Part shown: positions 55,610 to 64,000 of the stretch, piece after piece
Layout: the number at the start of each line of letters is the position of its first letter
How positions within the stretch are numbered: position 1 is the stretch's first letter
Assembly (NCBI GenBank): GCA_963724365.1
Contig: CAVRUR010000007.1
Location: 1-64,000, forward strand
Source: JALORV01 sp963724365
Lineage (GTDB): Bacteria; Pseudomonadota; Gammaproteobacteria; Burkholderiales; Burkholderiaceae_F
DNA length: 64,000 nt
Reading direction: 5' to 3'
Notes under the pieces: model-generated
Database searches by the model: none
What the model saw: only the letters and a program-made list of their open reading frames with translations
What the model was told of the DNA's origin: nothing
Position numbers and translations under genes: made by a program

Positions 55610-56732
55610 TCAACGCGGGTAGATCGCGCCCAGCACCCGCGCACCGCGCGCGCCGGTGACCGTCGGCAGGCTTCCCGTTTCGCGCCGCATGCAGCGGCGC
55701 GCCAGCCATGCAAACGCCAGCGCCTCCACCTGGTCAGGCGGAATGCCGAGTGCGTCGCTGTTCATGACAGGCCGGGGCGCGACCGCCGCTTCCAGGGCGT
55801 CCATCAATGCCCGGTTGCGCGTACCGCCACCGCAGACCACGACGTCGCTGGGCCGAGGCACACCAACTCTTCAACGCATCGGCAATACATCGGGCGGTGA
55901 ACTCGGTCAACGTGCGTTGCACGTCGCGCGGCGGCGCGGTAACCCCTCTCAGCAAAGCATCGAGCCAGGCCACTGAAAAGAGTTCGCGTCCGGTGCTCTT
56001 GGGTGGTGGCATGGCCAGGAACGGTTCCGCCAGAAGGCGACCGAGCAGAGTCTGGTTAACCTGTCCGCCGAGTGCGAATGCGCCGTCGCGGTCGAATGCT
56101 TCAGGGAGATGCCGCGCTGCGTGCAGATCGAGCAGCACGTTGCCGGGGCCGCAGTCGAACCCAAGCGGTGTGGCATCGCCAGCGGGAAGGAAGGTGATGT
56201 TGCTGATGCCACCGATGTTCACGACGGCGCGCGCCTCGGGCGCGGCGAACACCGCCGCGTGGAAGGCGGACACCAAGGGCGCGCCCTGGCCGCCGGCGGC
56301 GAGATCGCGACTACGAAAGTCGGCCACGACATCGATACCGGTGCCTTCGGCCAGTCGAGCCGGAGCATTCAGCTGGACCGTGAAGCCGGCGCGCGGGCGG
56401 TGGCGGATGGTCTGACCGTGAGCGCCGATCGCGCAGACGTCATCGGGTGAGACATGCGCCGCGGCCAGCGTCGCAGCGACGCACTCGGCAAACAGGTCGG
56501 CAAGCGTCACCGCCGCCGCCCCTGACCGTTCGATCTCGTCAGCTCCCGAGGCAGTCAGCGCAAGGAGTTCCTCGCGCAGTGAAGGCGGGAACGGGCGATG
56601 CACATGCGCGAGAACCCGGGGCATCGCAGTGACGAAATCCGCCAGGACGGCGTCGACGCCGTCGAGGCTGGTGCCGGACATCAGGCCGATGTAAAGCTCG
56701 GAGTGGTCCTGACGCGCAGGCGCTGCGGCCAT
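55610..56732 (-). CDS. anmK: anhydro-N-acetylmuramic acid kinase (one frameshift)
   Basis: About 374 residues from the ATG at 56732. The N-terminus carries ELYIGLMSGTSLDGVDAVLA (phosphate 1 motif), then IGAHGQTIRHRPRAGFTVQL, ADFRSRDLAAGGQGAPLVSA and VVNIGGISNITFLP (phosphate 2). The frame breaks near 55860; the other register continues SDVVVCGGGTRNRALMDALE and ends at 55610. AnmK recycles anhydroMurNAc from the cell wall. It begins 7 nt after the M23 peptidase gene ends, so the two form a wall-turnover operon. Confidence 0.88.
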
Positions 56733-56739
56733 ACGGCCG

Positions 56740-58161
56740 TCAGCGGTTGGCGGCCGCGACTCGAATACGTTCGAGCAGGGCGAGCTGGTCGCGCAGCGGC
56801 GCTGCAACGGCGGCCAGTGCGTCGCGCTGCGACTCGGCCAGCGGCTCGGAACCCGGGAGCTCTGCCGTATGCGGATTGACCGGGTTGCCCTTGATCTTCA
56901 CTTCAAAGTGCAGATGGGGCCCGGTCGACCATCCGGTAGTGCCGACAAATCCGACGAGATCCCCCTGGGCGACGTGCGCGCCCTTGACGACCCCGGGCCT
57001 GAAGCCCTGCAGATGCGCGTACAAGGTCGAATGCTTCACGTCGTGGCGCACTTCTACGATGTTGCCGTAGCCGCGTTGCCAGCCGGCGAACTCGACCGTG
57101 CCGCCGGCAACCGTACGCACCTTCGTGCCGGTCGGAGCGGAATAATCGACCCCCCGGTGCGCCGCGTCGTATCCGAACACCGGATGCGTCCGATTGTTGC
57201 TGAATCCGGAACTCATGCGCGTGTACTCGAGCGGTGAACGCAGGAAGGTGCGCTTCATGTTGCGTCCGCCGAGCCCGTAGTAGCCGCCGTGCCTGCTTCC
57301 GTCGTCGAACCAGAACGCCTCGACCGACTTGCCCTGGCTGATGAACTCGACCGCCAGCAGCCGCCCCGGACGCAGGTACTCGCCGGCCGCATACAGGGTT
57401 TCGTAAATCGCACGGAAGCTGTCACCGCGGCGCAGGCTTCGATGAAAGTCGATCTCGCTTTCGAGCGCGTCGATGATCTGCTGCGCGATCGAGTCCGGGA
57501 TGTCGGCGGCATCGGCCGCGGCAAACAACGAGGACTGCACCTCGCCGTTGCGCAGTTCCACCCGACGCTCGAACGTGACCTGAGACTCGGAGACCCAGAA
57601 GCCGCCCGCGACTGCGTCGTCACGGGTGAGGGTCAGCACCCGCGTGCCTGAAGAGATGACGGAGTCTTCCGCATCGTTGAATGCGCGCAGCCAGTTGAGC
57701 CGGCCATCGGCCCCAACATTGGCCTGGATGAACCGGCCTGGAGCGGCCTGAACCAGCGGCCGCGCCGAAGGATTCGACCGCAGAAAACGCGCGGCCGCAT
57801 CGTCGTCGATGCCCAGGCGGACCAGCAGCGCCGCGATCGGTTCGCCACGCTGGATGCGCGCCTCGCGAATGAAGAACTCGCGACGTTCGGAGATGACCTG
57901 CAACTGGTCACTGATCGACGGCGTGGCGATGGCCTCGACAATGGGCCGCGACTGGATCGAGTCGAGGTCGAGCGCCGACGGCGCGGCGGCGATCGCGGCG
58001 ATCGCGGCGGACAGCGGCAGCAGCGAGAAAACGGCGGTCAGTTCGATGCGGCTGCGGGTCGCGCGATCGAGCCGCTTCCAGCGGTGCAGGACCAGCCGCG
58101 CACCCAGACGGACGTCCGAAGTGAGGCTTTGGAGCTGTTTGGATAGAATTGCTAAAGGCAT
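56740..58161 (-). CDS. M23-family peptidoglycan endopeptidase
   Basis: 473 residues from the ATG at 58161 (MPLAILSKQLQSL). One N-terminal membrane segment (LTAVFSLLPLSAAIAAIAA), an OapA/LysM-like middle part (about 85-280) and a C-terminal LytM domain with FGYDAAHRGVDYSAPTGTKV (first zinc His and Asp) and GPHLHFEVKIKGNPVNP (HxH). Probably cuts DD-crosslinks of peptidoglycan in the periplasm. Downstream of it is anmK; divergent from tyrS, as in many betaproteobacteria. Relatives are MepM-like. Confidence 0.88.
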   Translation of the reverse strand: MPLAILSKQLQSLTSDVRLGARLVLHRWKRLDRATRSRIELTAVFSLLPLSAAIAAIAAAPSALDLDSIQSRPIVEAIATPSISDQLQVISERREFFIREARIQRGEPIAALLVRLGIDDDAAARFLRSNPSARPLVQAAPGRFIQANVGADGRLNWLRAFNDAEDSVISSGTRVLTLTRDDAVAGGFWVSESQVTFERRVELRNGEVQSSLFAAADAADIPDSIAQQIIDALESEIDFHRSLRRGDSFRAIYETLYAAGEYLRPGRLLAVEFISQGKSVEAFWFDDGSRHGGYYGLGGRNMKRTFLRSPLEYTRMSSGFSNNRTHPVFGYDAAHRGVDYSAPTGTKVRTVAGGTVEFAGWQRGYGNIVEVRHDVKHSTLYAHLQGFRPGVVKGAHVAQGDLVGFVGTTGWSTGPHLHFEVKIKGNPVNPHTAELPGSEPLAESQRDALAAVAAPLRDQLALLERIRVAAANR

Positions 58162-58177
58162 CGACCGGCCCGGCAGG

Positions 58178-58207
58178 AAAAAGCGCACCGCTCGGTGCGC
58201 TTTTTTT
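58178..58207 (+). terminator. strong hairpin with T7 tail between divergent M23 and tyrS genes
   Basis: Perfect 12-bp stem AAAAAGCGCACC / GGTGCGCTTTTT with loop GCTC and a run of seven T on the plus strand. It sits 51 nt before the tyrS start and just outside the M23 start, where no transcript from an upstream gene should arrive, so attenuation of tyrS is a possibility. Confidence 0.7.
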
Positions 58208-58257
58208 CGAAGGGCGAAGTATATCGCGGCAGCCCAGCGGGACCGGGTGCGCCGTCA

Positions 58258-59511
58258 ATGATTGCCATGGAACCGGGCGCGACAAAGACCTACCCGATTA
58301 CTCGGGAAATCGAACAGACGCTGGCCCTGGTCAAGCGTGGCTGTGACGAACTGCTGATCGAGGCGGAGTTCGCGCAGAAGCTCGCGCGCGCGCAGGCGAC
58401 GCGACAGGCGTTGCGCTGCAAGCTGGGGCTCGATCCGACGGCGCCGGACATCCATCTGGGCCACACAGTCGTTCTGAACAAGCTGCGACAGCTGCAGGAC
58501 CTCGGCCATACCGTGATCTTCCTGATCGGTGACTTCACCGGGATGATCGGCGACCCCTCGGGTCGCAACGCCATGCGGCCGCCGCTGTCGCGCGAAGAGA
58601 TTGAAGCCAACGCGAAGACCTACTTCGATCAGGCTGCGCTCGTTCTGGACCGCGACCGTACCGAGATCCGCTACAACTCCGAATGGTCCGAGCCTCTGGG
58701 CGCCGCCGGCCTGATCAAGCTGGCGGCGAAGTACACGCTGGCGCGATTGCTTGAACGGGACGATTTTTCCAAGCGCTTCCGCGACAACACGCCGATTGCA
58801 ATGCACGAGCTGCTGTACCCGCTGATGCAGGGCTACGACTCGGTCGCGTTGCGGTCGGACATCGAACTCGGCGGCACAGACCAGAAATTCAACCTGCTGG
58901 TCGGACGTGAGCTGCAGCGGCACTACGGCCAGGAGCCGCAGTGCGTGCTGACGATGCCGCTGCTGGAAGGGCTGGATGGCGTCGAGAAAATGTCGAAGAG
59001 CAAGAACAACTACATTGGCATCACCGAGGCTCCGTTCGAGATGTTCGGCAAAGTGATGTCGATTTCCGACGGGCTCATGTGGCGCTGGTACGACCTCGTG
59101 TCGACGCGCGCCGCGGACGAGATCGCAGCCCTCAGGCACGAAGCGGACGAGGGACGCAATCCGCGCGACATCAAGGTCATGCTGGCCAAGGAGATCGTCA
59201 CGCGCTTCCACTCCGCCGGGGCAGCCGACGCCTCCGAGCAGGAGTTCATGGCGCGTTTCCGTGCCGGCGCGGTTCCCGACGACATGCCGGAGTTCACCTT
59301 CGCAGCCGAGCAGCCCGGCGGTCTGGGGATCTGCGCGTTGCTCAAGCAGGCAGGCCTGGCTTCGTCGACCAGCGAAGCCGTGCGCAACATCGAGCAGGGC
59401 GGTGTCAGGATAGACGGCCAGAAGGTCAGCGATCGCGGCTTGCACCTCGGTAGCGGCACCTACGTGGCGCAGGTTGGCAAGCGCAAGTGGGCACGGGTGA
59501 CTGTCACCTGA
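58258..59511 (+). CDS. tyrS: tyrosyl-tRNA synthetase
   Basis: 417 residues from ATG 58258; the upstream in-frame ATG 58195 lies inside the hairpin and adds non-conserved sequence. Class I motifs: GLDPTAPDIHLGHTVVLNKL (HIGH) and VEKMSKSKNNYIGI (KMSKS); IFLIGDFTGMIGDPSGRN and FNLLVGRELQ are also typical of this bacterial clade. C-terminal S4 domain (NIEQGGVRIDGQKVSDRGLH). Intact. The overlapped hairpin leader may regulate it. Confidence 0.95.
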   Translation: MIAMEPGATKTYPITREIEQTLALVKRGCDELLIEAEFAQKLARAQATRQALRCKLGLDPTAPDIHLGHTVVLNKLRQLQDLGHTVIFLIGDFTGMIGDPSGRNAMRPPLSREEIEANAKTYFDQAALVLDRDRTEIRYNSEWSEPLGAAGLIKLAAKYTLARLLERDDFSKRFRDNTPIAMHELLYPLMQGYDSVALRSDIELGGTDQKFNLLVGRELQRHYGQEPQCVLTMPLLEGLDGVEKMSKSKNNYIGITEAPFEMFGKVMSISDGLMWRWYDLVSTRAADEIAALRHEADEGRNPRDIKVMLAKEIVTRFHSAGAADASEQEFMARFRAGAVPDDMPEFTFAAEQPGGLGICALLKQAGLASSTSEAVRNIEQGGVRIDGQKVSDRGLHLGSGTYVAQVGKRKWARVTVT

Positions 59512-59668
59512 CTGACTCGCGAAGTCCGGGCCGCTGCGGCGACCCGTAATGGGCCGACATCGGCGGCGGTGCCGCGCAGATACCAGCGCAATTCCTCGCC
59601 CAGGCGCGTCGTATCGATGACTTGGACCGGTACCTGGTGCCGGAAAGGCCCCACTAGAATCGGCCCTG

Positions 59669-60130
59669 ATGATTGCGCTGATTCAGCGGGTGACGCGGGG
59701 CCGGGTGACGGTCGATGGCGCGACCGTGGGGGCGATCGGGCCGGGACTGGTGGCGCTGGTCTGCGCCGTGCGCGATGACGGTGAGGCCGAAGCCGATGCG
59801 CTGGTCGACAAGCTCCTCGGGTATCGTGTCTTCGGCGATGCCGCCGGAAAGATGAATCTCAGCGTGCGCGATGTCGGTGGTGGCCTGCTGCTGGTGCCGC
59901 AGTTCACGCTGGCGGCCGACACGGCCAGCGGGACCCGGCCGAGCTTCACCCCGGCCGCCGCGCCGGAACCGGGACGGAAGCTGTTCGACAGGTTCGTCGA
60001 GCGTGCCCGGGCACAGTACGCGCCGGTGGAGGCGGGGCGCTTCGGCGCGCACATGCAGGTCGAGTTGATCAACGATGGACCAGTGACGTTCTGGTTGCAG
60101 GTCCGGTCGAGGCAGGAGGCGAAGGCATGA
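59669..60130 (+). CDS. dtd: D-aminoacyl-tRNA deacylase
   Basis: 153 residues, intact. Hydrolyses D-Tyr-tRNA and Gly-tRNA(Ala) mischarges. Family motifs: MIALIQRVTRGRVTVDG, VPQFTLAADTASGTRPSF with the active-site QFTL segment, and NDGPVTFWL (cross-subunit GP motif). Follows tyrS by 157 nt and overlaps the next gene by an ATGA, so dtd, the PEBP gene and the mutase gene form one operon. Confidence 0.94.
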   Translation: MIALIQRVTRGRVTVDGATVGAIGPGLVALVCAVRDDGEAEADALVDKLLGYRVFGDAAGKMNLSVRDVGGGLLLVPQFTLAADTASGTRPSFTPAAAPEPGRKLFDRFVERARAQYAPVEAGRFGAHMQVELINDGPVTFWLQVRSRQEAKA

Positions 60131-60753
60131 AACTCTGGAGCGAATCGTTTACCGAGGGCAGTGCGATACCGGGCGAATACGCGTTCTGCGTGATCGACCC
60201 GGCGCACCACGTCAAGCTCTCGTCGAACCGCAATCCGCATCTTGCGTGGGCGGACGTGCCGGCGGGGACGCAGTCGTTCGTGCTTATCTGCCACGATCCC
60301 GATGTGCCGAGCAAGCCCGACGATCTGTTCAAGGAGGATCGGGAAATCCCGTCATCCCTGCCTCGGGTGGATTTCTTCCACTGGGCGCTTGTCGACATTC
60401 CGGCTGCGACACGCGCAATCGAGTCCGGCAGCTATTCGAAGGAAGTGACGCCTCGTGGCAAGAACGGTCCGGCGGCGATCAACGGGACGCGCCAGGGCAT
60501 CAATGACTACACGGGCTGGTTTGCGACCGACCATGACATGAGCGGCGACTACTTCGGCTATGACGGTCCATGTCCGCCATGGAACGATTCGATCCTGCAC
60601 CACTACGTGTTCACGGTTTATGCACTCGACCTTGATCGTGTACCGGTCGACGGGAAATTCACGGCGCCTGACATCCTCAAGGCGATCGATGGCCATGTGC
60701 TCGCCAAGGCGGCGCTGCAGGGTACCTTCACGCTGAATCCGCGGCTCGTGTGA
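60127..60753 (+). CDS. YbhB/YbcL-family (PEBP-like) protein
   Basis: 208 residues; ATG 60127 overlaps the dtd stop. Phosphatidylethanolamine-binding-protein fold: LICHDPDVPSKPDDLFKEDR, FFHWALVDIPAATRAIESGS, GINDYTGWFATDHDMSGDYF and YDGPCPPWNDSILHHYVFTV with the ligand-pocket His. Bacterial members are cytosolic or periplasmic, of unclear function; no signal peptide here. Its stop overlaps the next GTG. Confidence 0.85.
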   Translation: MKLWSESFTEGSAIPGEYAFCVIDPAHHVKLSSNRNPHLAWADVPAGTQSFVLICHDPDVPSKPDDLFKEDREIPSSLPRVDFFHWALVDIPAATRAIESGSYSKEVTPRGKNGPAAINGTRQGINDYTGWFATDHDMSGDYFGYDGPCPPWNDSILHHYVFTVYALDLDRVPVDGKFTAPDILKAIDGHVLAKAALQGTFTLNPRLV

Positions 60754-61391
60754 GTTCGACCGCGCTGCTGCTGATCCGCCACGGCGAGACGGCGTGGAAT
60801 GCCGAGCACCGGATCCAGGGCCACCTCGACATCCCGTTGTCGGCAACAGGTATTCGGCAGGCCGCGCTGCTGGCGAACCGCCTGGCGCAGGAAACGATCG
60901 ATGCCGTCTATTCGAGCGAACTGACACGCGCCCGGCTGACGGCCGAACCGTTCGCGGCGCGGCTCGGACTGGAGATCACTCTGGACACGCGCCTGCGCGA
61001 GCGCTCGTTCGGGGTGTTCGAAGGGCTCACGGCGGACGAGGTCTCGGCCCGCCACCCGGAGGGCTTCCGGCGCTGGCGCGAGCGCGACCCGGCCTGGGCC
61101 ATAAACGAAGGTGAAAGCGGCCAGCAATTGATCGACCGCGTGCTGTCGGCGCTGCACGACATCACGCTGCGGCATCCGGACGAGTCGGTGGCCGTCGTCA
61201 CCCATGGCGGCGTGCTCGATGTCGTCTATCGCGTGGCGCGCGGCCTGCACTGGAGCGCCCCGCGGGAGCATCAGATGCTGAATGCGAGCATCAATCGCCT
61301 GACAGCCCAGGCAGCACCACTGACTCTCAGCATCCTGGGCTGGGGCGACATCGCCCATCTTGTCGAGGCGCGTGACGAGTCGCTGACCTGA
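60750..61391 (+). CDS. histidine phosphatase family protein (phosphoglycerate-mutase-like)
   Basis: 213 residues, GTG 60750 overlapping the preceding stop. Catalytic motif LLIRHGETAWNAEHRIQGHL (His phospho-acceptor at residue 11), second Arg/Glu in DTRLRERSFGVFEGLTADEV, and the proton-donor region VAVVTHGGVLDVVYR. Members include GpmB, CobC and broad phosphatases; the substrate is not certain. Third gene of the dtd operon. Confidence 0.85.
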   Translation: MSSTALLLIRHGETAWNAEHRIQGHLDIPLSATGIRQAALLANRLAQETIDAVYSSELTRARLTAEPFAARLGLEITLDTRLRERSFGVFEGLTADEVSARHPEGFRRWRERDPAWAINEGESGQQLIDRVLSALHDITLRHPDESVAVVTHGGVLDVVYRVARGLHWSAPREHQMLNASINRLTAQAAPLTLSILGWGDIAHLVEARDESLT

Positions 61392-61452
61392 AGCTTGTCA
61401 CGCGCTTGACCGCCGCCATGACGGCAACCGGCCCGCCCGATACAGTGCAGAC

Positions 61453-62712
61453 ATGGACTCGACGCTGACGCAGGTCGTGTCGTTCGCTGTGAGTGCCGGG
61501 ATCGGTCTGCTGGTCGGCCTCGAGCGCGAACGCAAGCCCTCGGCGAAAGCCGGGGTGCGCACCTTCGCGCTGATCGCGATACTGGGCACCCTGGCCGCAC
61601 TTCTCGCGGAGGCGACCGGGTCGGCCTGGGCGCTCGCTGCTGGAGCAGTGTGCGTGACCGCAGCACTGGTAGCTGCCTATCTGCAGGATCGGGGATCGAT
61701 CCATGACGATGCGGGCACGACGACCGTCGTGGCTGCCATCGCGGTGTTCTTCCTCGGCGCGGCCAACTACTACGGCTATCGCACGCTCGCCGTGGCGCTC
61801 GGCATCGGCATGACCGCGCTGCTCTACTTCAAGGCCGAACTCGAAGGTTTCAGCCAGAAGCTCACCGGGCAGGACATCCGGTCGATGCTGCAGTTTGCCG
61901 TGCTGACTGCCGTCATCCTGCCCTTGTTGCCGGACCGTTCGTTCGGGCCGTACGGTGTCCTGAACCCGTTTCAGATCTGGCTGATGGTCGTACTGGTGGC
62001 CGCCGTCAGCCTCGCGGGCTACGTCGCCTGGCGCCTGACGCTGGGCCGCCATGGCTTGCTGCTCACCGGGGTGCTTGGCGGTGTGGCGTCGAGCACGGCG
62101 ACGACGCTGGTCTACGCGCGCCACGCGGCCGCCGGTGTCCAGCCGCTTAGAGCGGCGTTGCTGGTGATTCTGCTGGCAAACGCAACGATGCTGGTGCGTG
62201 TGCTCATCCTGGTCGGCGTGGTCGCGCCAACCTCCTTGCCGCGGGCTTTGCTGGTCATCGTGCCGGCGCTGCTGGTCGCGGTCGCCGGGGTTGCCTGGCG
62301 CTGGGCCTCCGCGTCGACGGTCCCGCCGGCCGGCGAGGCGGCCTTCCGGAATCCGACCCAGTTGCGAACCGCACTCGGATTCGGCGCGATCTATGCGGTC
62401 ATCCTGCTGCTTGCTGCCTGGGCCAACGACCTGCTGGGCTCGCGCGGGCTCATGGCGCTGGCCGCGCTGTCCGGTCTGACCGATGTCGACGCGATCACGC
62501 TGTCGTCGCTGCAACTGCTCGATAACGGTGCTCTGTCGGAGGCGAACGCGCTCGCCGCAGTCGGTGTTGCGGTGGGTTCCAACCTGGTGTTCAAGGCGCT
62601 CGTGGCGGCCTCTGCGGGCGGGCCACTGATGCGCTGGGCGGTGCTGCGCGCTTTCAGCGGTCCGCTGCTGGCGCTGACGGCAGGAATGTGGGCCCTGCAC
62701 TCACTGGCATAA
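61453..62712 (+). CDS. MgtC/SapB-family membrane protein with DUF4010 domain
   Basis: 419 residues, about twelve hydrophobic segments. N-terminal MgtC/SapB part: GIGLLVGLERERKPSAKAGV, RTFALIAILGTLAALLAEA and GLGIGMTALLYFKAEL-like segment; C-terminal DUF4010 part: LLTGVLGGVASSTATTLVYA, NPTQLRTALGFGAIYAVILL and LAALSGLTDVDAITLSSLQL. Probably an inner-membrane Mg2+-related or amino-acid transport protein; mechanism unknown. Start ATG 61453; no ribosome site stands out. Confidence 0.85.
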   Translation: MDSTLTQVVSFAVSAGIGLLVGLERERKPSAKAGVRTFALIAILGTLAALLAEATGSAWALAAGAVCVTAALVAAYLQDRGSIHDDAGTTTVVAAIAVFFLGAANYYGYRTLAVALGIGMTALLYFKAELEGFSQKLTGQDIRSMLQFAVLTAVILPLLPDRSFGPYGVLNPFQIWLMVVLVAAVSLAGYVAWRLTLGRHGLLLTGVLGGVASSTATTLVYARHAAAGVQPLRAALLVILLANATMLVRVLILVGVVAPTSLPRALLVIVPALLVAVAGVAWRWASASTVPPAGEAAFRNPTQLRTALGFGAIYAVILLLAAWANDLLGSRGLMALAALSGLTDVDAITLSSLQLLDNGALSEANALAAVGVAVGSNLVFKALVAASAGGPLMRWAVLRAFSGPLLALTAGMWALHSLA

Positions 62713-62729
62713 TTTCGCCGCCATCCCGT

Positions 62730-62812
62730 TCCGCGTGACTGGCGAAAGGGTGAGTACACCCGGGGAGCGCGGACCTACCTGCTACCCGCGTAGCTGCCGT
62801 TCGCCTGGGCAG
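62730..62812 (+). promoter_or_regulatory. ZTP (pfl-type) riboswitch in the glyA leader
   Basis: The aptamer consensus is visible in order: CGTGACTGGCG at 62733-62743, CGGGGAGCGCGG at about 62761-62772, and the pseudoknot strand CGCCTGGGCAG at 62802-62812. The glyA ATG is 42 nt further. pfl/ZTP riboswitches are known upstream of glyA and purine or one-carbon genes; ZTP signals folate shortage. Matching is by eye. Confidence 0.8.
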
Positions 62813-62853
62813 ATGGCAAGTGACGAACCACTTGCAACCCGACGCGAGGAACT

Positions 62854-64000
62854 ATGTTCAAGCGAAGCGCATACACGGTCGAAGCGATCGACCCCGAACT
62901 CTGGGCCGCCATCCGGCACGAAAACGTCCGGCAGGAACAGCATATCGAGCTGATCGCCTCCGAGAACTACACCAGCCCCGCCGTCATGGCCGCGCAGGGA
63001 AGCCAGCTCACCAACAAGTACGCGGAAGGCTATCCGGGCAAGCGCTACTACGGCGGCTGCGAGTACGTCGACGTCGCCGAAACGCTTGCGCTCGATCGGC
63101 TGAAGCAGATCTTCGGCTATCCGACGATCGAACTCGCCGCCAACGTGCAGCCGCACTCCGGTGCGCAGGCCAACACGGCGGTCTTCCTCGCGTTGCTCAA
63201 CCCCGGCGACACGATCATGGGGCTGTCGCTGGCCGAGGGCGGGCACCTGACCCACGGCATGGCACTCAACATCTCCGGCAAGTGGTTCAAGGTCGTGAGC
63301 TACGGACTGGACGAGCGCGAGGAGATCGACTACGACGCGATGGAGCATCTGGCGCATCTGCACAAGCCGAAGCTGATCATCGCCGGCGCCTCGGCCTATT
63401 CGCTGCGTTTCGACTGGGCGCGTTTTGCGAAAGTGGCCAAGGAGGTTGGCGCGTACTTCATGGTCGACATGGCGCACTACGCGGGCCTGATCGCCGCCGG
63501 TATCTACCCGAGCCCGATCCCGCACGCCGATGTCGTGACCAGCACCACGCACAAGACGCTGCGCGGCCCGCGCGGCGGCCTGATCCTGATGAAGCCGGCA
63601 CTCGAGAAACCGATCAACAGCGCGGTGTTCCCCGGCATTCAAGGCGGCCCGTTGATGCACGTGATCGCGGCCAAGGCGGTCGCATTCAAGGAGGCGCTGG
63701 CGCCTGAGTTCAAGAGCTACCAGCAGCAGGTCCTCACCAATGCCCGGGTGATGGCGGAGACGCTGGTCAAACGTGGCCTGCGCATCGTCTCGGGCCGCAC
63801 CGAGAGCCACCTGATGCTGGTCGATCTGCGCGCCAAGCAGATCACCGGCAAGGATGCGGAAGCCGTGCTTGGACAGGCGCACATCACGATCAACAAGAAC
63901 GCGATCCCGAAGGACCCGGAAAAGCCGATGGTCACCAGCGGTATCCGCCTCGGCAGCCCGGCCATGACGACGCGCGGCTTCAAGGAAGCCGAAGCCGAGC
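62854..64000 (+). CDS. glyA: serine hydroxymethyltransferase (3' end cut by the window)
   Basis: 382 codons of about 415 are present; ATG 62854 with GAGGAACT just upstream. Motifs: NVRQEQHIELIASENYTSPA, SQLTNKYAEGYPGKRYYGGC, VDMAHYAGLIAAGIYPSPIP and the PLP lysine in VTSTTHKTLRGPRGG. It interconverts serine and glycine, producing methylene-THF. Translation is continuous to the window end (SPAMTTRGFKEAEAE). Preceded by a ZTP riboswitch. Confidence 0.96.
   Translation, partial: MFKRSAYTVEAIDPELWAAIRHENVRQEQHIELIASENYTSPAVMAAQGSQLTNKYAEGYPGKRYYGGCEYVDVAETLALDRLKQIFGYPTIELAANVQPHSGAQANTAVFLALLNPGDTIMGLSLAEGGHLTHGMALNISGKWFKVVSYGLDEREEIDYDAMEHLAHLHKPKLIIAGASAYSLRFDWARFAKVAKEVGAYFMVDMAHYAGLIAAGIYPSPIPHADVVTSTTHKTLRGPRGGLILMKPALEKPINSAVFPGIQGGPLMHVIAAKAVAFKEALAPEFKSYQQQVLTNARVMAETLVKRGLRIVSGRTESHLMLVDLRAKQITGKDAEAVLGQAHITINKNAIPKDPEKPMVTSGIRLGSPAMTTRGFKEAEAE

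Noticed and set aside
59460..59654. Minus-strand 64-codon frame between tyrS and dtd
   Set aside because: The segment LGEELRWYLRGTAADVG looks protein-like, but there is no ribosome site and it runs into the tyrS end; too weak to call.

Overview
The window looks like a chromosomal segment of a GC-rich betaproteobacterium, most likely Burkholderiales. The pointers are three Gram-negative porins of the Burkholderia/Comamonas type, a Bug/TctC-type solute receptor, an Anbu proteasome-like protease beside a transglutaminase-like protein, the order rplM-rpsI-(coiled-coil protein)-bactofilin-erpA-anmK-M23-tyrS-dtd, and coq7. No rRNA, tRNA, CRISPR array, integrase or intact insertion sequence was seen. 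I cannot name a genus.

Layout. 0.1-2.6 kb: small envelope genes and a transglutaminase-like gene, all frame-disrupted. 2.6-4.1 kb: Anbu and an N-formylglutamate-amidohydrolase-like gene. 4.2-11.8 kb: a stress/envelope block of small lipoproteins (BON, glycine-zipper), a GlsB/YeaQ protein, a DUF1345 protein and an AI-2E family permease. Two paralogous Crp/Fnr-like regulators bracket this block. 11.8-17.6 kb: a 1931-residue tandem (double-length) UvrA with a near-perfect LexA-type palindrome over its probable promoter. 17.9-21.4 kb: an orphan HlyD-type adaptor, a lipoprotein, a membrane protein and an M20 amidohydrolase.

21.5-29.4 kb is the most interesting accessory stretch. It holds a 1013-residue BTAD/NB-ARC/TPR (AfsR-like) regulator, then a short intergenic region with 11-bp direct repeats. 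After it comes a tight four-gene set: a small soluble protein, a VanZ-like membrane protein, an exported seven-repeat (probable beta-propeller) PKD protein, and an Ig-like lipoprotein with related repeats. I infer a regulator-plus-target envelope module.

29.5-39.9 kb: argE with a coupled lipoprotein, a molybdopterin oxidoreductase, a PaaK-like ligase, a predicted aminopeptidase, a fadD-like ligase and small envelope genes. 40-51 kb: three porins, a DUF2238 protein, a PHB-depolymerase-like esterase, a nucleotidyltransferase-like protein, a Bug receptor and a glpK-glpD operon. 51.1-64 kb: a mostly intact housekeeping block (coq7, osmC-like, rplM-rpsI, bactofilin, erpA, anmK, M23 peptidase, tyrS, dtd, PEBP, phosphoglycerate-mutase-like, MgtC/DUF4010), ending in glyA, which is cut by the window edge and carries a ZTP-type riboswitch in its leader.

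Caution for users: many genes in 0-2.6 kb and about 31.8-49.3 kb are broken by single-base indels although the protein sequence on both sides is well conserved. Several are an extra G in a GGG run followed by C. I read most of these as consensus errors, not true pseudogenes, and give whole-gene spans for them.
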